Part shown: positions 9,044-19,396 of the stretch, piece by piece
Position numbering within the stretch: the first letter of the stretch is position 1
Layout: every line of letters begins with the position of its first letter
Source: Micromonospora halotolerans
Lineage (GTDB): Bacteria; Actinomycetota; Actinomycetes; Mycobacteriales; Micromonosporaceae
Direction of reading: 5' to 3'
NCBI RefSeq assembly: GCF_032108445.1
Contig: NZ_CP134876.1
Span: 5,952,001-6,016,000, forward strand
DNA: 64,000 bases
Program-made: the position numbers and the translations under genes
Notes under the pieces: generated by a model
Seen by the model: the letters and a program-made list of their open reading frames with translations, nothing else
What the model was told of the DNA's origin: nothing
The model's database searches: none

Positions 9044-10513
9044 GTGCCCCGTCCCCTCCGCGTCGCCATCGGCGGCATCCACATCGAGTCCAGCACGTTC
9101 TCGCCGCACCTGAGCACCGCCGACGACTTCGAGGTCACCCGGGGCGACGACCTGCTGGCGCGCTACGACTGGCTCTCCCCCGCCCAGCCCTGGGCCGCCG
9201 ACGTCGAGTGGATCCCGCTCGTGCACGCCCGGGCCCTGCCCGGCGGCGCGGTGGACGCCGCGACGTACGAGGCCTGGGCCACCGAGCTGGTGGAAAAGCT
9301 GGGTGCGGCCGGCCCCCTGGACGGCATGCTGCTGGACATCCACGGCGCGATGACCGTCGTCGGACGCGACGACGCGGAGGGCGACCTCGTCACCGCCATC
9401 CGGGCGGTGCTCGGGCCGGAGCCGTTCGTCTCCGCCGCCATGGACCTGCACGGCAACGTCTCACAGGTGCTCTTCGACGCCTGCGACCTGCTCACCTGCT
9501 ACCGCACCGCCCCGCACGTCGACGTGTGGGAGACCCGTGAGCGCGCCGCCCGGAACCTGGTCGAGGCGCTGCGCCGGCAGCAGCGCCCGCACAAGGCGCT
9601 GGTCCACGTGCCGATCCTGCTGCCGGGCGAGATGACCAGCACCCGCGAGGAGCCGGCCCGCGGCCTCTACGCGCGGATCGGTGCGGTCGAAGCCCGCGAC
9701 GGCGTCATCGACGCGGCGATCTGGATCGGGTTCGCCTGGGCCGACCAGCCCCGCTGCCGGGGCGCGGTCGTCGTCACCGGCACCGACGCCACCGCCACCA
9801 CCGATGCGGCCCGCGAGCTCGGCGGGCACTTCTGGGCAGCCCGCGACGAGTTCGCCTTCGTCGCACCCACCGGTTCGATGGACGAGTGCCTCGACACCGC
9901 CCTGGCCGCGGTCGCCGATCCGGCCCGGCGACCGTTCTTCATCAGCGACTCCGGCGACAACCCGGGCGCCGGCGGCGCCGACGACGTCACCTTCGCCGCG
10001 GCACGGATGCTCGCCCGCCCCGAGATCCGTGACGGCTCCCGGCGTGCCGTGTTCGCCTCGCTGGTCGACCCGCAGGCCGTGGCGCAGATCGCCGACCGGC
10101 CGCTCGGCTCACCGGTCCGGGTGACCGTCGGCGGGCGGATCGACTCCCGGGACCCGGGGCCGCTTCCGCTGGACGGGATCCTGGAGGCGGTCGCCGACGA
10201 TCCCGACGGCGGGCGGTGCGTCAGCGTACGGGTCGGCGGGCTCAGCATCCTCGTCACGTCCCGCCGGATGCAGTACCGCCTGCTGGAGTCCTACGCCCGG
10301 CTGGGCATCAAGGTCGACGAGATGGATCTCGTCGTGGTGAAGATCGGCTATCTCGAACCCGAACTGTTCGACGCGGCCGGGGACTGGCTGCTCGCCCTGA
10401 CACCGGGCGGCGTCGACCAGGATCTCGCGCGGCTGCCGTACCGGAACGTGGTGCGACCGGTGTTCCCCCTGGACCGCGACTTCACCGCGGACCTCTCCGT
10501 GGTGACCGGGTGA
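9044..10513 (+). CDS. M81 family metallopeptidase (MlrC-like)
   Basis: 489 residues, normal length. The start region RVAIGGIHIESSTFSPH, the metal-site blocks DIHGAM and DLHGNVS, the segment YRTAPHVDVWETRERA, and the C-terminal-domain motif SDSGDNPGAGGADD are all family hallmarks. MlrC of sphingomonads degrades linearised microcystin peptides; the substrates of most relatives are unknown. No signal peptide, so it acts in the cytoplasm on imported compounds. GAGGAGC precedes the GTG. It lies 12 bases after the ROK repressor and 4 bases before the ROK kinase, clearly in one operon. Confidence 0.9.
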   Translation: MPRPLRVAIGGIHIESSTFSPHLSTADDFEVTRGDDLLARYDWLSPAQPWAADVEWIPLVHARALPGGAVDAATYEAWATELVEKLGAAGPLDGMLLDIHGAMTVVGRDDAEGDLVTAIRAVLGPEPFVSAAMDLHGNVSQVLFDACDLLTCYRTAPHVDVWETRERAARNLVEALRRQQRPHKALVHVPILLPGEMTSTREEPARGLYARIGAVEARDGVIDAAIWIGFAWADQPRCRGAVVVTGTDATATTDAARELGGHFWAARDEFAFVAPTGSMDECLDTALAAVADPARRPFFISDSGDNPGAGGADDVTFAAARMLARPEIRDGSRRAVFASLVDPQAVAQIADRPLGSPVRVTVGGRIDSRDPGPLPLDGILEAVADDPDGGRCVSVRVGGLSILVTSRRMQYRLLESYARLGIKVDEMDLVVVKIGYLEPELFDAAGDWLLALTPGGVDQDLARLPYRNVVRPVFPLDRDFTADLSVVTG

Positions 10514-10517
10514 TCGC

Positions 10518-11489
10518 GTGACCCAGCCCGAAGGCCAGAGCGTCCTCGCCGTCGACGTCGGCGGAACGACCATCAAGGGGGCCGTGGTCGGCGAGGACGG
10601 CCGGCGCCGGCACACGCTGACCGCGCCCTCGCGCGCGGACGACGACCCGGTCAAGGCCGTCCGGTCCCTGTGCCTCCAGCTGCGCGACGACGCGCTCGAT
10701 CTCGGCGCCGCACCCGCCGCGATCGGCGTGGTGACGCCCGGCCTCGTCGACGAGACGAACGGCGTGGTGCGGTACGCCGCCAACCTCCGCTTCCGCGACG
10801 TGCCGCTCCGCGCGCTCGTCGGGGACGACCTCGGGCTCCCGGTGGCGGTCGGGCACGACGCGCGGGCGGCCGGCGTCGCCGAGGCGGTGGCCGGGGCGGC
10901 CCGTGGCCTCGACAACTTCCTGCTGCTGCCGCTGGGCACCGGCATCGCCGCGGCGGTGGTCGTGCACGGCGAGCCGGTGCCCGGCGCGACCGGCTCGGCC
11001 GGCGAGGTCGGCCACATGCCGGTGCACCCCGGCGGAGAGCCGTGCAGTTGCGGGCAGCGGGGTTGCCTGGAGGTCTACGCCTCCGCCGGCGGACTGGCCC
11101 GCCGCTACGCCCGACTCGGCGGCACCCCGGACTCGGACAGCCGGGCCATCGCCGACGCAGTGGCCACCGACCCGGTCGCCGCCACCGTCTGGAACGACGC
11201 CACCCAGGCACTGGGAATCGCCCTGGCCACCCTCACCCTGACCCTCGACCCGGCCCGCATCGTGCTCGGCGGTGGACTGGCCGACGCGGGCGCGCTGTTC
11301 TTCGACCCGGTACGCGACGCCCTGCGCGCGGCCCTCGCCTGGCGGACCCCGCCCCCGGTGCTGCGCTCGGCCTTCGGTGCCCAGGCCGCACAGGTCGGCG
11401 CCGCCGTCCTGGCCCGGCGGCTCGCCGGCCTGCCCGTTCCCGACGGCTGGGGCGCGCCGGAGCCGGGAGATGAGACCGTCCCCAGGTGA
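10518..11489 (+). CDS. ROK family sugar kinase
   Basis: 323 residues without an HTH. The phosphate-binding loop DVGGTTIKGAVV is at the N-terminus. A DARAAGVAEA block, the acetate-and-sugar-kinase ATP motif LPLGTGIAAAVV and the zinc motif CSCGQRGCLE follow. These fit glucokinase, N-acetylglucosamine kinase or N-acetylmannosamine kinase. A sugar kinase between two peptidases suggests the imported compound carries a sugar, for example a glycopeptide or muropeptide; that is inference. It starts 4 bases after the M81 stop. The C-terminal 20 residues are not conserved. Confidence 0.88.
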   Translation: MTQPEGQSVLAVDVGGTTIKGAVVGEDGRRRHTLTAPSRADDDPVKAVRSLCLQLRDDALDLGAAPAAIGVVTPGLVDETNGVVRYAANLRFRDVPLRALVGDDLGLPVAVGHDARAAGVAEAVAGAARGLDNFLLLPLGTGIAAAVVVHGEPVPGATGSAGEVGHMPVHPGGEPCSCGQRGCLEVYASAGGLARRYARLGGTPDSDSRAIADAVATDPVAATVWNDATQALGIALATLTLTLDPARIVLGGGLADAGALFFDPVRDALRAALAWRTPPPVLRSAFGAQAAQVGAAVLARRLAGLPVPDGWGAPEPGDETVPR

Positions 11490-11497
11490 GGAGCACC

Positions 11498-12538
11498 ATG
11501 GACCAGCTTCCCCGCCGGGCCCGCGACCTCGGGGTCGTCGTAGGACCGCTGCCCACCGGTCGGCACAACGCGATCACGGATGTCGCGGGGATCCTGGTCG
11601 GACACACCACCGTCGACGACGGCGCCGACCTGCACACCGGGGTCACCGCGGTCGTACCGAGCCAGCTCGGCCCCGGACGGTGGACCCTTCCGGCCGCCGT
11701 CTACTCCGGCAACGGCTACGGGAAGCTCGTGGGCTCGACCCAGGTAGACGAACTCGGCGTGCTGGAGTCACCGATCGTCCTGACCGGCACGTTGTCGGTG
11801 TTCCGGGCTGCGGACGCGCTGCTGGGCTACCTGATGGACCGCCGGCCGGGCGAGCTGTCGTTCAACCCCCTGGTGGGCGAGACCAACGACGGCCACCTCT
11901 CGGACATCCGGCGTCGCCCGATCACCGACGAACACGTCCTCGCCGCTCTCACGGGTGCGACCGGCGAACCGCCGGCGGAAGGCTGCGTCGGCGCCGGCAC
12001 CGGCACCACGGCTCTGGGCTTCAAGGCCGGCATCGGCACCTCGTCCAGGACGGTACCGGTGGCCGGCCGTCCGGCCACGGTCGGCGCCCTGGTCCAGTCC
12101 AACTTCGGCGGAGTCCTCACGGCAATCGGGGTCCCGCTGCCGGTCGACGAGCTGATCTCCGACGCCGACCGAACCGAACCACCCGGCAACTCCTGCATGA
12201 TCGTGGTGGCCACCGACGTGCCCCTGGACGCCCGGCAGCTCGGACGGGTGGCCCGACGGGCGGTCTTCGCGATGGGCCGGGTCGGTGCGTCCTACAGCAA
12301 CTCCAGCGGCGACTACGCGATCGCGTTCAGCACCGCACCGGACCGGTCGCCCATCCCGGACGGGGAGATCAACCCGGTCTTCGCCGCCGTCCTGGACGCG
12401 GTCGAGGAGGCGCTGCTCAACTCGCTCTTCGCCGCCGTCACCACCACCGGGGTGGGTGGTCACACCAGTCACGCCGTTCCGCACCGAGCCGTGATCCGGC
12501 GGTTGTCGGCGGCCGGCCGGCTGCCGGCGCCAGGCTGA
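11498..12538 (+). CDS. P1 family aminopeptidase, DmpA/BapA subtype
   Basis: 346 residues. The opening NAITDVAGILVGHTTV is the usual P1 start. The family makes a precursor that cuts itself to free an N-terminal Ser or Thr nucleophile. Here the site is GN|SCMIVVATD, so Asn231-Ser232 is the expected scission point. The downstream block SSGDYAIAFSTA matches DmpA and BapA, which remove D- or beta-amino acids from peptides and amides. No signal peptide is present. An in-frame GTG exists at 11486, but GAGGAG lies between it and the ATG at 11498, so the ATG is preferred. Last gene of the M81/kinase operon. Confidence 0.88.
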   Translation: MDQLPRRARDLGVVVGPLPTGRHNAITDVAGILVGHTTVDDGADLHTGVTAVVPSQLGPGRWTLPAAVYSGNGYGKLVGSTQVDELGVLESPIVLTGTLSVFRAADALLGYLMDRRPGELSFNPLVGETNDGHLSDIRRRPITDEHVLAALTGATGEPPAEGCVGAGTGTTALGFKAGIGTSSRTVPVAGRPATVGALVQSNFGGVLTAIGVPLPVDELISDADRTEPPGNSCMIVVATDVPLDARQLGRVARRAVFAMGRVGASYSNSSGDYAIAFSTAPDRSPIPDGEINPVFAAVLDAVEEALLNSLFAAVTTTGVGGHTSHAVPHRAVIRRLSAAGRLPAPG

Positions 12539-12591
12539 CCCGGGGCGCGCTGGAACGCCGGCCCGGACGCCGCCGTGGTTACGCTGAGGCC

Positions 12592-12817
12592 ATGGCCGAC
12601 CTGCCGGAGACGTGGTGCGTTCCGGTCGTCCGGGCGGACTTCCGCGACGACGGTGTGTGGGCTCGTCGTCAATCTGAACGATGGGGACGAGACAGCTCCG
12701 TTCCGGGCACTGCCACGGCAGGTCCAGGCGATCGAGAACAACCTGTCGATCGCGAACATGGACTTCTTCGAGTTCGCGCGGGCGGCGGGCCCGGACGGCG
12801 TCTTTCGAGGCTTCTAG
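12592..12817 (+). pseudogene. DUF6924 gene remnant with internal deletion and frame change
   Basis: The first frame gives MADLPETWCVPVVRADFRDD, like the N-terminus of DUF6924 proteins. Near 12650-12665 the homology moves to another frame, which continues LVVNLNDGDETAPFRALPRQ, then VENN-like IENNLSIANMDF, and ends DGVFRGF, the normal C-terminus. Roughly 60-70 codons of the middle are missing. A TACGCT hexamer six bases before the ATG suggests a former leaderless promoter. Family assignment is from memory of its conserved ends, not from a search. Confidence 0.6.
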
Positions 12818-12904
12818 GCTCGGTTGCCGGCCGGCCCGGCGCCGACGCCCGGACGAACTGACCGTGCGCCCGGTCAGCGTCCGCTCGTGTCGCATGGAGT
12901 GCGG

Positions 12905-13579
12905 TCAGTGCGCTCGGGTCTGCCAGACCGGCTGCTGTGGCTCGTCGTTGTGCACGATGATGTCGACGTGATCGGCCGGGCGGACCGTAGCGAAGTAGAG
13001 CTGCTGGGAGGGGATGTACCGCTCGCGCCAGCGCCGTTCGATGTCGGCCCGGGATGACACCCGGCGCTCGCGGATCACGGCACGATCCACGGTCTTCTCG
13101 AGCGCGGTCGACACGAAGACGCGCAGGTCCCACCGATCAATCAGTTCCGGGCGCATGAGGAAGACGCCGTCGAAGACCAGCACGGCGTCGGCGGGGGCGG
13201 TCATGACGGGCGGGGACAGCACGGCATCCGCCGTGCTGTCGTAGACCGCGTGTTGGAACCGTCGATCTCCACCCGGGCCGAGCGGATCGAGCAGAACCCG
13301 GTTCAGCGCGTCGTGGTCGTGGGTGTCGAAGTAGCAGCCTTCGGCCGAGTACTCGCCGCGCGGGTAGCGCTGCGCCCGGGGGAAGAGGAAATCGTCGATG
13401 GTCGCGCGGATGACGTCGCGGCCCTGTGCGCGCAGGGCGACGGCCAGTTCGTCGGCGAGGGTGGTCTTGCCCGCGGCGGGCGGTCCGTCGATGGCAACCC
13501 GCGTCGGATGTGCGAGCGTGACGGACCCGACTGCCTCGGCCAGGCGGCCGACCAACTCGTCGCGGGTGCCGCGGTCCAT
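12905..13579 (-). CDS. Uridine-kinase-like P-loop phosphotransferase
   Basis: 224 residues. Walker A is IDGPPAAGKTTLADELA at about 29-45. A TIDDFLFPRAQRYPRGEYS segment follows, as in uridine kinase and phosphoribulokinase-like proteins, then YFDTHDHDAL, VLVFDGVFLMRPEL (Walker-B-like) and RERYIPSQQLYF near the end. It likely phosphorylates a nucleoside or small metabolite; the true substrate is unknown. It is a single gene. A fragment of a related gene occurs at 43648-43755. Confidence 0.8.
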   Translation of the reverse strand: MDRGTRDELVGRLAEAVGSVTLAHPTRVAIDGPPAAGKTTLADELAVALRAQGRDVIRATIDDFLFPRAQRYPRGEYSAEGCYFDTHDHDALNRVLLDPLGPGGDRRFQHAVYDSTADAVLSPPVMTAPADAVLVFDGVFLMRPELIDRWDLRVFVSTALEKTVDRAVIRERRVSSRADIERRWRERYIPSQQLYFATVRPADHVDIIVHNDEPQQPVWQTRAH

Positions 13580-13723
13580 GTCCTACCCGTCCTGGAAGCG
13601 CGCCATGTCGAGCCGACCCTATGCGCGCCCGGCTCCTCGCGCGCGCCGCTGCCCGTGTGAGCGAGCTTGCCGCTCATCGCCCCGTGGTCGCCGTGGGCGC
13701 CGAAGAAATGCTACGAAGGGGAC

Positions 13724-14269
13724 GTGCCTGACCTGACAAGCTCCCTTGATGCCACGTCCCTGGAGACTCCGCGGCTGCTGTTGCGCCGCTGGCAGAGCGA
13801 TGATCTGGACGGGTTCGCGGCGGTGAACGCGCAGCCCGAGGTGATGCGCTACATCCATGACGGCCGCACCCTGGACCGGGCCGCGACCGCGGAGCGCCTG
13901 GCCAACTACCAGCGGCACTGGAACGAGCACGGCTTCGGCCTGTACGCGGTGGAGATCAAGGAGACCGGCGAGCTGGCCGGTTTCACCGGACTGGCGGTGC
14001 CGACCTTCCTGCCCGAGATCATGCCGGCCGTGGAGATCGGTTGGCGGCTCGGCCGCGCGTACTGGGGCCGGGGCCTGGCCACCGAGGCGGCCCAGGCCGT
14101 GGTCGCCCACGCTCGTGCCGAGCTCGGCCTGCGGCGGCTGGTCAGCATCCACGTCGTCGGCAACGAGGCGTCCGCGCGGGTGATGGTCAAGCTGGGCATG
14201 TCGCTGGAGCGCGAGACCGTGCAGCCGGACACCGGCCGCCGGGTGCGGGTCTACGCGATGGACCTGTAG
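13724..14269 (+). CDS. GNAT family N-acetyltransferase
   Basis: 181 residues of the RimJ/RimL-like type. LETPRLLLRRWQSDD opens the fold, PEVMRYI and the acetyl-CoA loop GRAYWGRGLATEAAQA follow, then LVSIHVVGNEASARVMVKLG and the C-terminal strand. The longer open frame begins at 13667, but the GTG at 13724 has AAGGGG just upstream and starts close to the conserved region, so it is chosen. The acceptor is unknown. Neighbouring genes do not form an operon with it. Confidence 0.85.
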   Translation: MPDLTSSLDATSLETPRLLLRRWQSDDLDGFAAVNAQPEVMRYIHDGRTLDRAATAERLANYQRHWNEHGFGLYAVEIKETGELAGFTGLAVPTFLPEIMPAVEIGWRLGRAYWGRGLATEAAQAVVAHARAELGLRRLVSIHVVGNEASARVMVKLGMSLERETVQPDTGRRVRVYAMDL

Positions 14270-14360
14270 AACACCATCGAGGCCCGGCCGATCCGGCCCT
14301 CGGTGGTCGTGTCGGTGCCGTGTCAGGGCCGTGTCAGGCGGCCGGCGCACGCTGTCTGGC

Positions 14361-15337
<977 letters not shown>

Positions 15338-15341
<4 letters not shown>

Positions 15342-16165
15342 GCACCCTGACCGACGCGCCGTCCAGGGCGAGTTCCCCGCTGTCGGCGGTCGCGCCGAAA
15401 CCACGACCCTTCCGGCTCGCCCGGCACTCGTTGGCGCTCGCCAAGCGCAGCCTCATCAAGACCTGGCGTACGCCCGAGGCGCTCATCGACGTCACGCTGC
15501 AGCCGGTGCTGTTCCTCGTCATCTTCGTCTACATCTTCGGCGGTGCGGTCGCCGGATCCACTCACGACTACCTGCAGTTCCTGTTGCCCGGGATCCTGGC
15601 GCAGACCATCGCCACCGGCGCCATCGCGATCGGTGTCAACCTCAACACCGACATCGCCAAGGGCATCTTCGACCGGTTCCGCTCGCTGCCGGTCCCCCGC
15701 TCCGCGCCGCTGGTCGGCGCGGTCCTGGGCGATGTCGTACGGTATGTGATCGTCACGATCTCGACGCTCGCGATCGGCTACGTGCTCGGTTTCCGGATCG
15801 ACTCCGACCCGCTCCGGGCGATCGCCGGCTGCCTGCTCGCGGTGCTGTTCGCCCTCTGCCTCAGTTGGCTGCCGGTCCTCGTCGGGATGAAGGTGCGTAC
15901 CCCGGGCGCCGTGCAGGGCCTGATGTTCGCGCTGATCATGCCGATGAGCTTCGCGTCCAACGTGTTCGTCAGCGCCGACACCCTGCCGGGCTGGATGCAG
16001 GCCTTTGTGGACGTCAACCCGATGACCCACCTGGTGGCAGCGGTGCGCGGGCTGTTCCTGGGCACCCCGGTCGGCTCGCACGTGTGGTGGACGCTCGCCT
16101 GGTGTGCCGGCTTCGTGGCGGTGTTCATGCCGCTGGCGTTGCGTGCGTACCGCCGGAAGATCTGA
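15338..16165 (+). CDS. DrrB-type ABC-2 membrane exporter subunit
   Basis: 275 residues with about six membrane segments (first at VLFLVIFVYIFGGAVAG). The ABC-2 signature region FDRFRSLPVPRSAPLVGAVL lies after the second helix, and the C-terminal pattern VDVNPMTHLVAAVRGLFLG is typical. Translation is coupled to the ATPase by ATGA overlap. It is convergent with the AfsR-type gene, three bases away. There are no biosynthetic genes beside it, so a resistance or lipid-export role is more likely than export of a locally made antibiotic. Confidence 0.9.
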
Positions 16166-16167
16166 GG

Positions 16168-19100
16168 TCAGCCGAGCAGGTCGTCCATCAGCTCGCGGAT
16201 CCGGGCGGTGGTCGGGGCGACCGGCCGCTCACGCCACGCGGCCAGCAACGGCTCACGCTGCCCCTCGTCACCGAGGGCGGCGTTGAGCCGTTCGCCGTCG
16301 CCGGGTGGGAAGAAGGTCATGTCGTGGGCGCCGATCCGGATCCCGAGCGCGGACAGTTCGCGGGCGGCTCCGACGTCACCCCGGTACGCCGCCAGTTCGG
16401 CGCCGCCCACCGCCAACGCCCCGATCACCGGCAGGTCCCTGGAGGACAGCGCCTCGTCGCGGGCGAGCCGCAGCAACGCGGCCGCGTGGGCGTCGGCGGC
16501 GTCGCCCGACGCCCGCCGCGCCTCGGCCACCCGCAGATGCAGGACCGCCGCCGCGACCCGGAGGACGACCCGCGGCTGCGGCGGTGGCCCGGCCCACCCG
16601 GCCAGGGTCCGGGTCACCCCGTCGACGTGGGCGAGTACGTCGTCGTAGCGCTGGCGCTGCCAGGCGAGGTGAGCCAGCCCGAGGCGCGCCTGCGCGACGT
16701 CCACCTGCTCGGCCTGGCCCGCGGTCGCCGTCTCGTCCAGCCGCCGCTCCGCTTCCGGGTCGCCGGCCAGGGCACGTTGCACGTCCAGCCGCACCCGGAT
16801 CGAGCGGGCGTCCTGCGTCGCGCCGACCAGCTCCATGTGGTGCACGCTGCGCGCCAGCCAGTCGGCCGAGCGAGGGTCCCCGCCCGGGATGAAGAACTGA
16901 CCGACGGCGCCCGCGGCCATCGCCATGCCCCAGTGGTCACCGGCGATCTCGAACCGGCGGTACGCCTGCTCGGCGTCGGCGATCGACGCCTCCGGCATGC
17001 CGCCGTTCTCCCGGATGGCGGCGCGGGCGAACAGGCCGAGCCCCTGCACGTACGGGTCCGGGTGCGCGATCATCTCGGCCGCGCCCTTCATGCTCCCGTG
17101 CAGGTCGGACGCGTCGAACACGGGGATCGCCGACGCGAGCACGGTCTGCCGGGCCGACACCTCGGCGGGCCGCTCGGCGAGGAGCGTCCGCAGCGCCCGT
17201 CGGGCCAGCACGGCGAGCCGGAGCTCACTGCCGATGCCGGCGTTGACGCCGATCAGCAGGCAGGTCCAGGCGAGCCGGTCGGCGTCGGGCAGCGGCCGGC
17301 CGGCGGCCCGGCCGCGCAGGATCGCCGATGCTCGCCGTCGGTCCGGGTCCTCGACGTGCAGCAGACCCCGCGCCCAGCCGGTGACCTCGAGGTGCCGGCC
17401 GCGCACGGACCAGAGGTGGAACAACGCGGTGGCGATGTCGATCGTGGCCGGTTCGTCGTCGAGCCCGACCGCCCAGCGCAGGCCCGCGACCAGGTTGTCC
17501 TGCTCGGCGGCGCAGCGGGCGAGCGCCTCGATCTGGCCGGGCCCGATGAACCGGTCGGCGAGCACGACGGCCTGCTCCCGGGCCCAACCGACCAGGCCCG
17601 CCATGGCCCGATCGCGGTCGCCGGCCGCGCCGAGGCGGGCTTCGCCGTACTCGCGGACGGTCTCGAGCATCCGGTAGCGGGGCGGGCCGTCTCCCTCGAC
17701 AAGGGCCAGCAGGGACTGTTCGACGAGCGTCGCGAGGCCGCGCCGAACGTCGGGGGTCTGCGCGACCGCGGCGGCGAGGTCCGCGGTGAACGGCGCGGGG
17801 ATGACCGCGACCCGCTGGAGCAGCGCGCGGTCGTCGGGTGCGAGCAGTTCCCGACTCCAGTCGACCATCGCCCACAGGCTCGCGTGCCGATCCGGCAGGC
17901 CCCGCAGCGCGTCATCGAGGAGTGCGAACCGGTCGGTCAGCCCGGCCAGTACATCGCCGATCGGCATGTGGCGCAGTCGAGCGGCGGCGAGTTCGAGCGC
18001 CAGCGGCAGGTTGTCGAGCCGGTGACACAGCGCGAGCGCTCGTGCGGTGTCCCAGGTCGCCACCGCGCCGCCGGCCCGCGCCCGGGATTCGAGCAGCCCG
18101 AGCGCGTCGGCGTCCGGCAACGCCGTCAACCGGTGGACCCGCTCACCGGCCAGGCCCAACGGGGCCCGGCTCGTCGCGAGCACCGTGACCTCCGGCGAGG
18201 TCACCGCGACCAGGTCCGCGACGACGGTGGCCACCGCGTCGAGAACGTGCTCGCAGTTGTCCAGCACCACGAGGCCGTCGAGGTCCGGCGCTGCGGCGCG
18301 TAGCCGCTCCTCGGGGGTGAGGACCCTCCGTTCGAGGCCCAGGTTGCCTCCGGTCGTCGAGGTGTCCCCTCCGCCGAGCGCCGCGAGCACCGTGGGCAGC
18401 ACCTCGTCGGGTGCGCGCAGACCGGCGAGTTCGATCACGCGGACCGTCTGCCCGGCCGCCGCTGCGCGGCGCGCCACCTCGGCGGCCAGCCGGGTCTTGC
18501 CGGCGCCGCCGGTGGCCACGATCGTCACGAGTGCCGCCTCGGTGAGCGCTTCGCTCACCGTCTCGACGTCCCGCTCCCGACCGACGAGGGCGGTGACCGG
18601 GCGGCGCCAGGCGGCGGGCAGGGCGATCCGCGCCTGCTGCCGGGGCGGCGCCGCGACAGCCGGGGTGGCGAGTTCGCCGCGCAGCAGCGCCAGGTGGACC
18701 TGTGTGATGACGGATGACGGGTCGGTGCCGTACCGGTCGGCCAGTTCGGCACGGAGCCCGTCGATCACCTCCAGCGCCTCGGCGTCCCGGCCCTGGGCGG
18801 CGAGCACGCGCACGAGCAGGGCGGCCGACGGCTCGTCCGGGGGCGTCCGTGCGACGAGCCGGCGCAGGTCGGCCTCGTCGAACGGCCCCGCGCCGGCGAG
18901 TGCCGCCTCCGCGCGGAGCGCGGTGACGTCCGCGAACAGGCGCGTCTCCTCGGCGGTGACGAGCTCGGGGACCTCGGGGAACAGGGCCCGGGCCTGGTCG
19001 GCCGAGCCGCGGGTGGCCGGGAGGTCACCGGTCCGGAGTGCGGCACGTCCCCGCTCGACGAGCGCCCGCGCCTCGACGGCGTCAACGGTGATCCCCTCCA

Positions 19101-19347
19101 GGGGCAGGCGGTATCCCCCTGGACCCGCGACCACCGGCAGCCCGAGCCGGCGTACCCGGGACACGAGCGCCTGGACGGCGCCGGTCGCGTCGTCGGGCGG
19201 CGTGCCGTCCCACACGGCGTCCACCAGCAGCGCGGTGGAGACCGCCCGCCCACGCGCGCAGACGAGCACGCGGATCACCGTCGCGAGCCGGTCACCCCGG
19301 ACCGGCCGGCCGTCGACGGCGAGCGGGCCGAGGATCGTGATCTGCAC
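16168..19347 (-). CDS. AfsR/SARP family regulator with NB-ARC ATPase and repeat region
   Basis: 1059 residues from GTG at 19347. An OmpR-like winged helix (residues 1-85, from VQITILGPLAVDG), a bacterial transcriptional activation domain (about 90-235), an NB-ARC-type ATPase with P-loop TGGAGKTRLAAEV and DGLVVLDNCEHVLDA (about 275-550), and a long helical TPR-like C-terminus. Such proteins activate secondary-metabolite or stress genes. The frame is open 54 codons further upstream, but the conserved domain starts exactly at this valine codon. Target genes are unknown; no biosynthetic cluster is visible in the window. Confidence 0.85.
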   Translation of the reverse strand: MQITILGPLAVDGRPVRGDRLATVIRVLVCARGRAVSTALLVDAVWDGTPPDDATGAVQALVSRVRRLGLPVVAGPGGYRLPLEGITVDAVEARALVERGRAALRTGDLPATRGSADQARALFPEVPELVTAEETRLFADVTALRAEAALAGAGPFDEADLRRLVARTPPDEPSAALLVRVLAAQGRDAEALEVIDGLRAELADRYGTDPSSVITQVHLALLRGELATPAVAAPPRQQARIALPAAWRRPVTALVGRERDVETVSEALTEAALVTIVATGGAGKTRLAAEVARRAAAAGQTVRVIELAGLRAPDEVLPTVLAALGGGDTSTTGGNLGLERRVLTPEERLRAAAPDLDGLVVLDNCEHVLDAVATVVADLVAVTSPEVTVLATSRAPLGLAGERVHRLTALPDADALGLLESRARAGGAVATWDTARALALCHRLDNLPLALELAAARLRHMPIGDVLAGLTDRFALLDDALRGLPDRHASLWAMVDWSRELLAPDDRALLQRVAVIPAPFTADLAAAVAQTPDVRRGLATLVEQSLLALVEGDGPPRYRMLETVREYGEARLGAAGDRDRAMAGLVGWAREQAVVLADRFIGPGQIEALARCAAEQDNLVAGLRWAVGLDDEPATIDIATALFHLWSVRGRHLEVTGWARGLLHVEDPDRRRASAILRGRAAGRPLPDADRLAWTCLLIGVNAGIGSELRLAVLARRALRTLLAERPAEVSARQTVLASAIPVFDASDLHGSMKGAAEMIAHPDPYVQGLGLFARAAIRENGGMPEASIADAEQAYRRFEIAGDHWGMAMAAGAVGQFFIPGGDPRSADWLARSVHHMELVGATQDARSIRVRLDVQRALAGDPEAERRLDETATAGQAEQVDVAQARLGLAHLAWQRQRYDDVLAHVDGVTRTLAGWAGPPPQPRVVLRVAAAVLHLRVAEARRASGDAADAHAAALLRLARDEALSSRDLPVIGALAVGGAELAAYRGDVGAARELSALGIRIGAHDMTFFPPGDGERLNAALGDEGQREPLLAAWRERPVAPTTARIRELMDDLLG

Positions 19348-19396
19348 GGACCCAGCATCCCCCACCGCTGCGGCGGGCCGCGGATGACCCGGTCCG

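Noticed and set aside
11486..11497. GTG at 11486 as start of the P1 aminopeptidase
   Set aside because: The Shine-Dalgarno GAGGAG lies between this GTG and the ATG at 11498, so the ATG is the better start.
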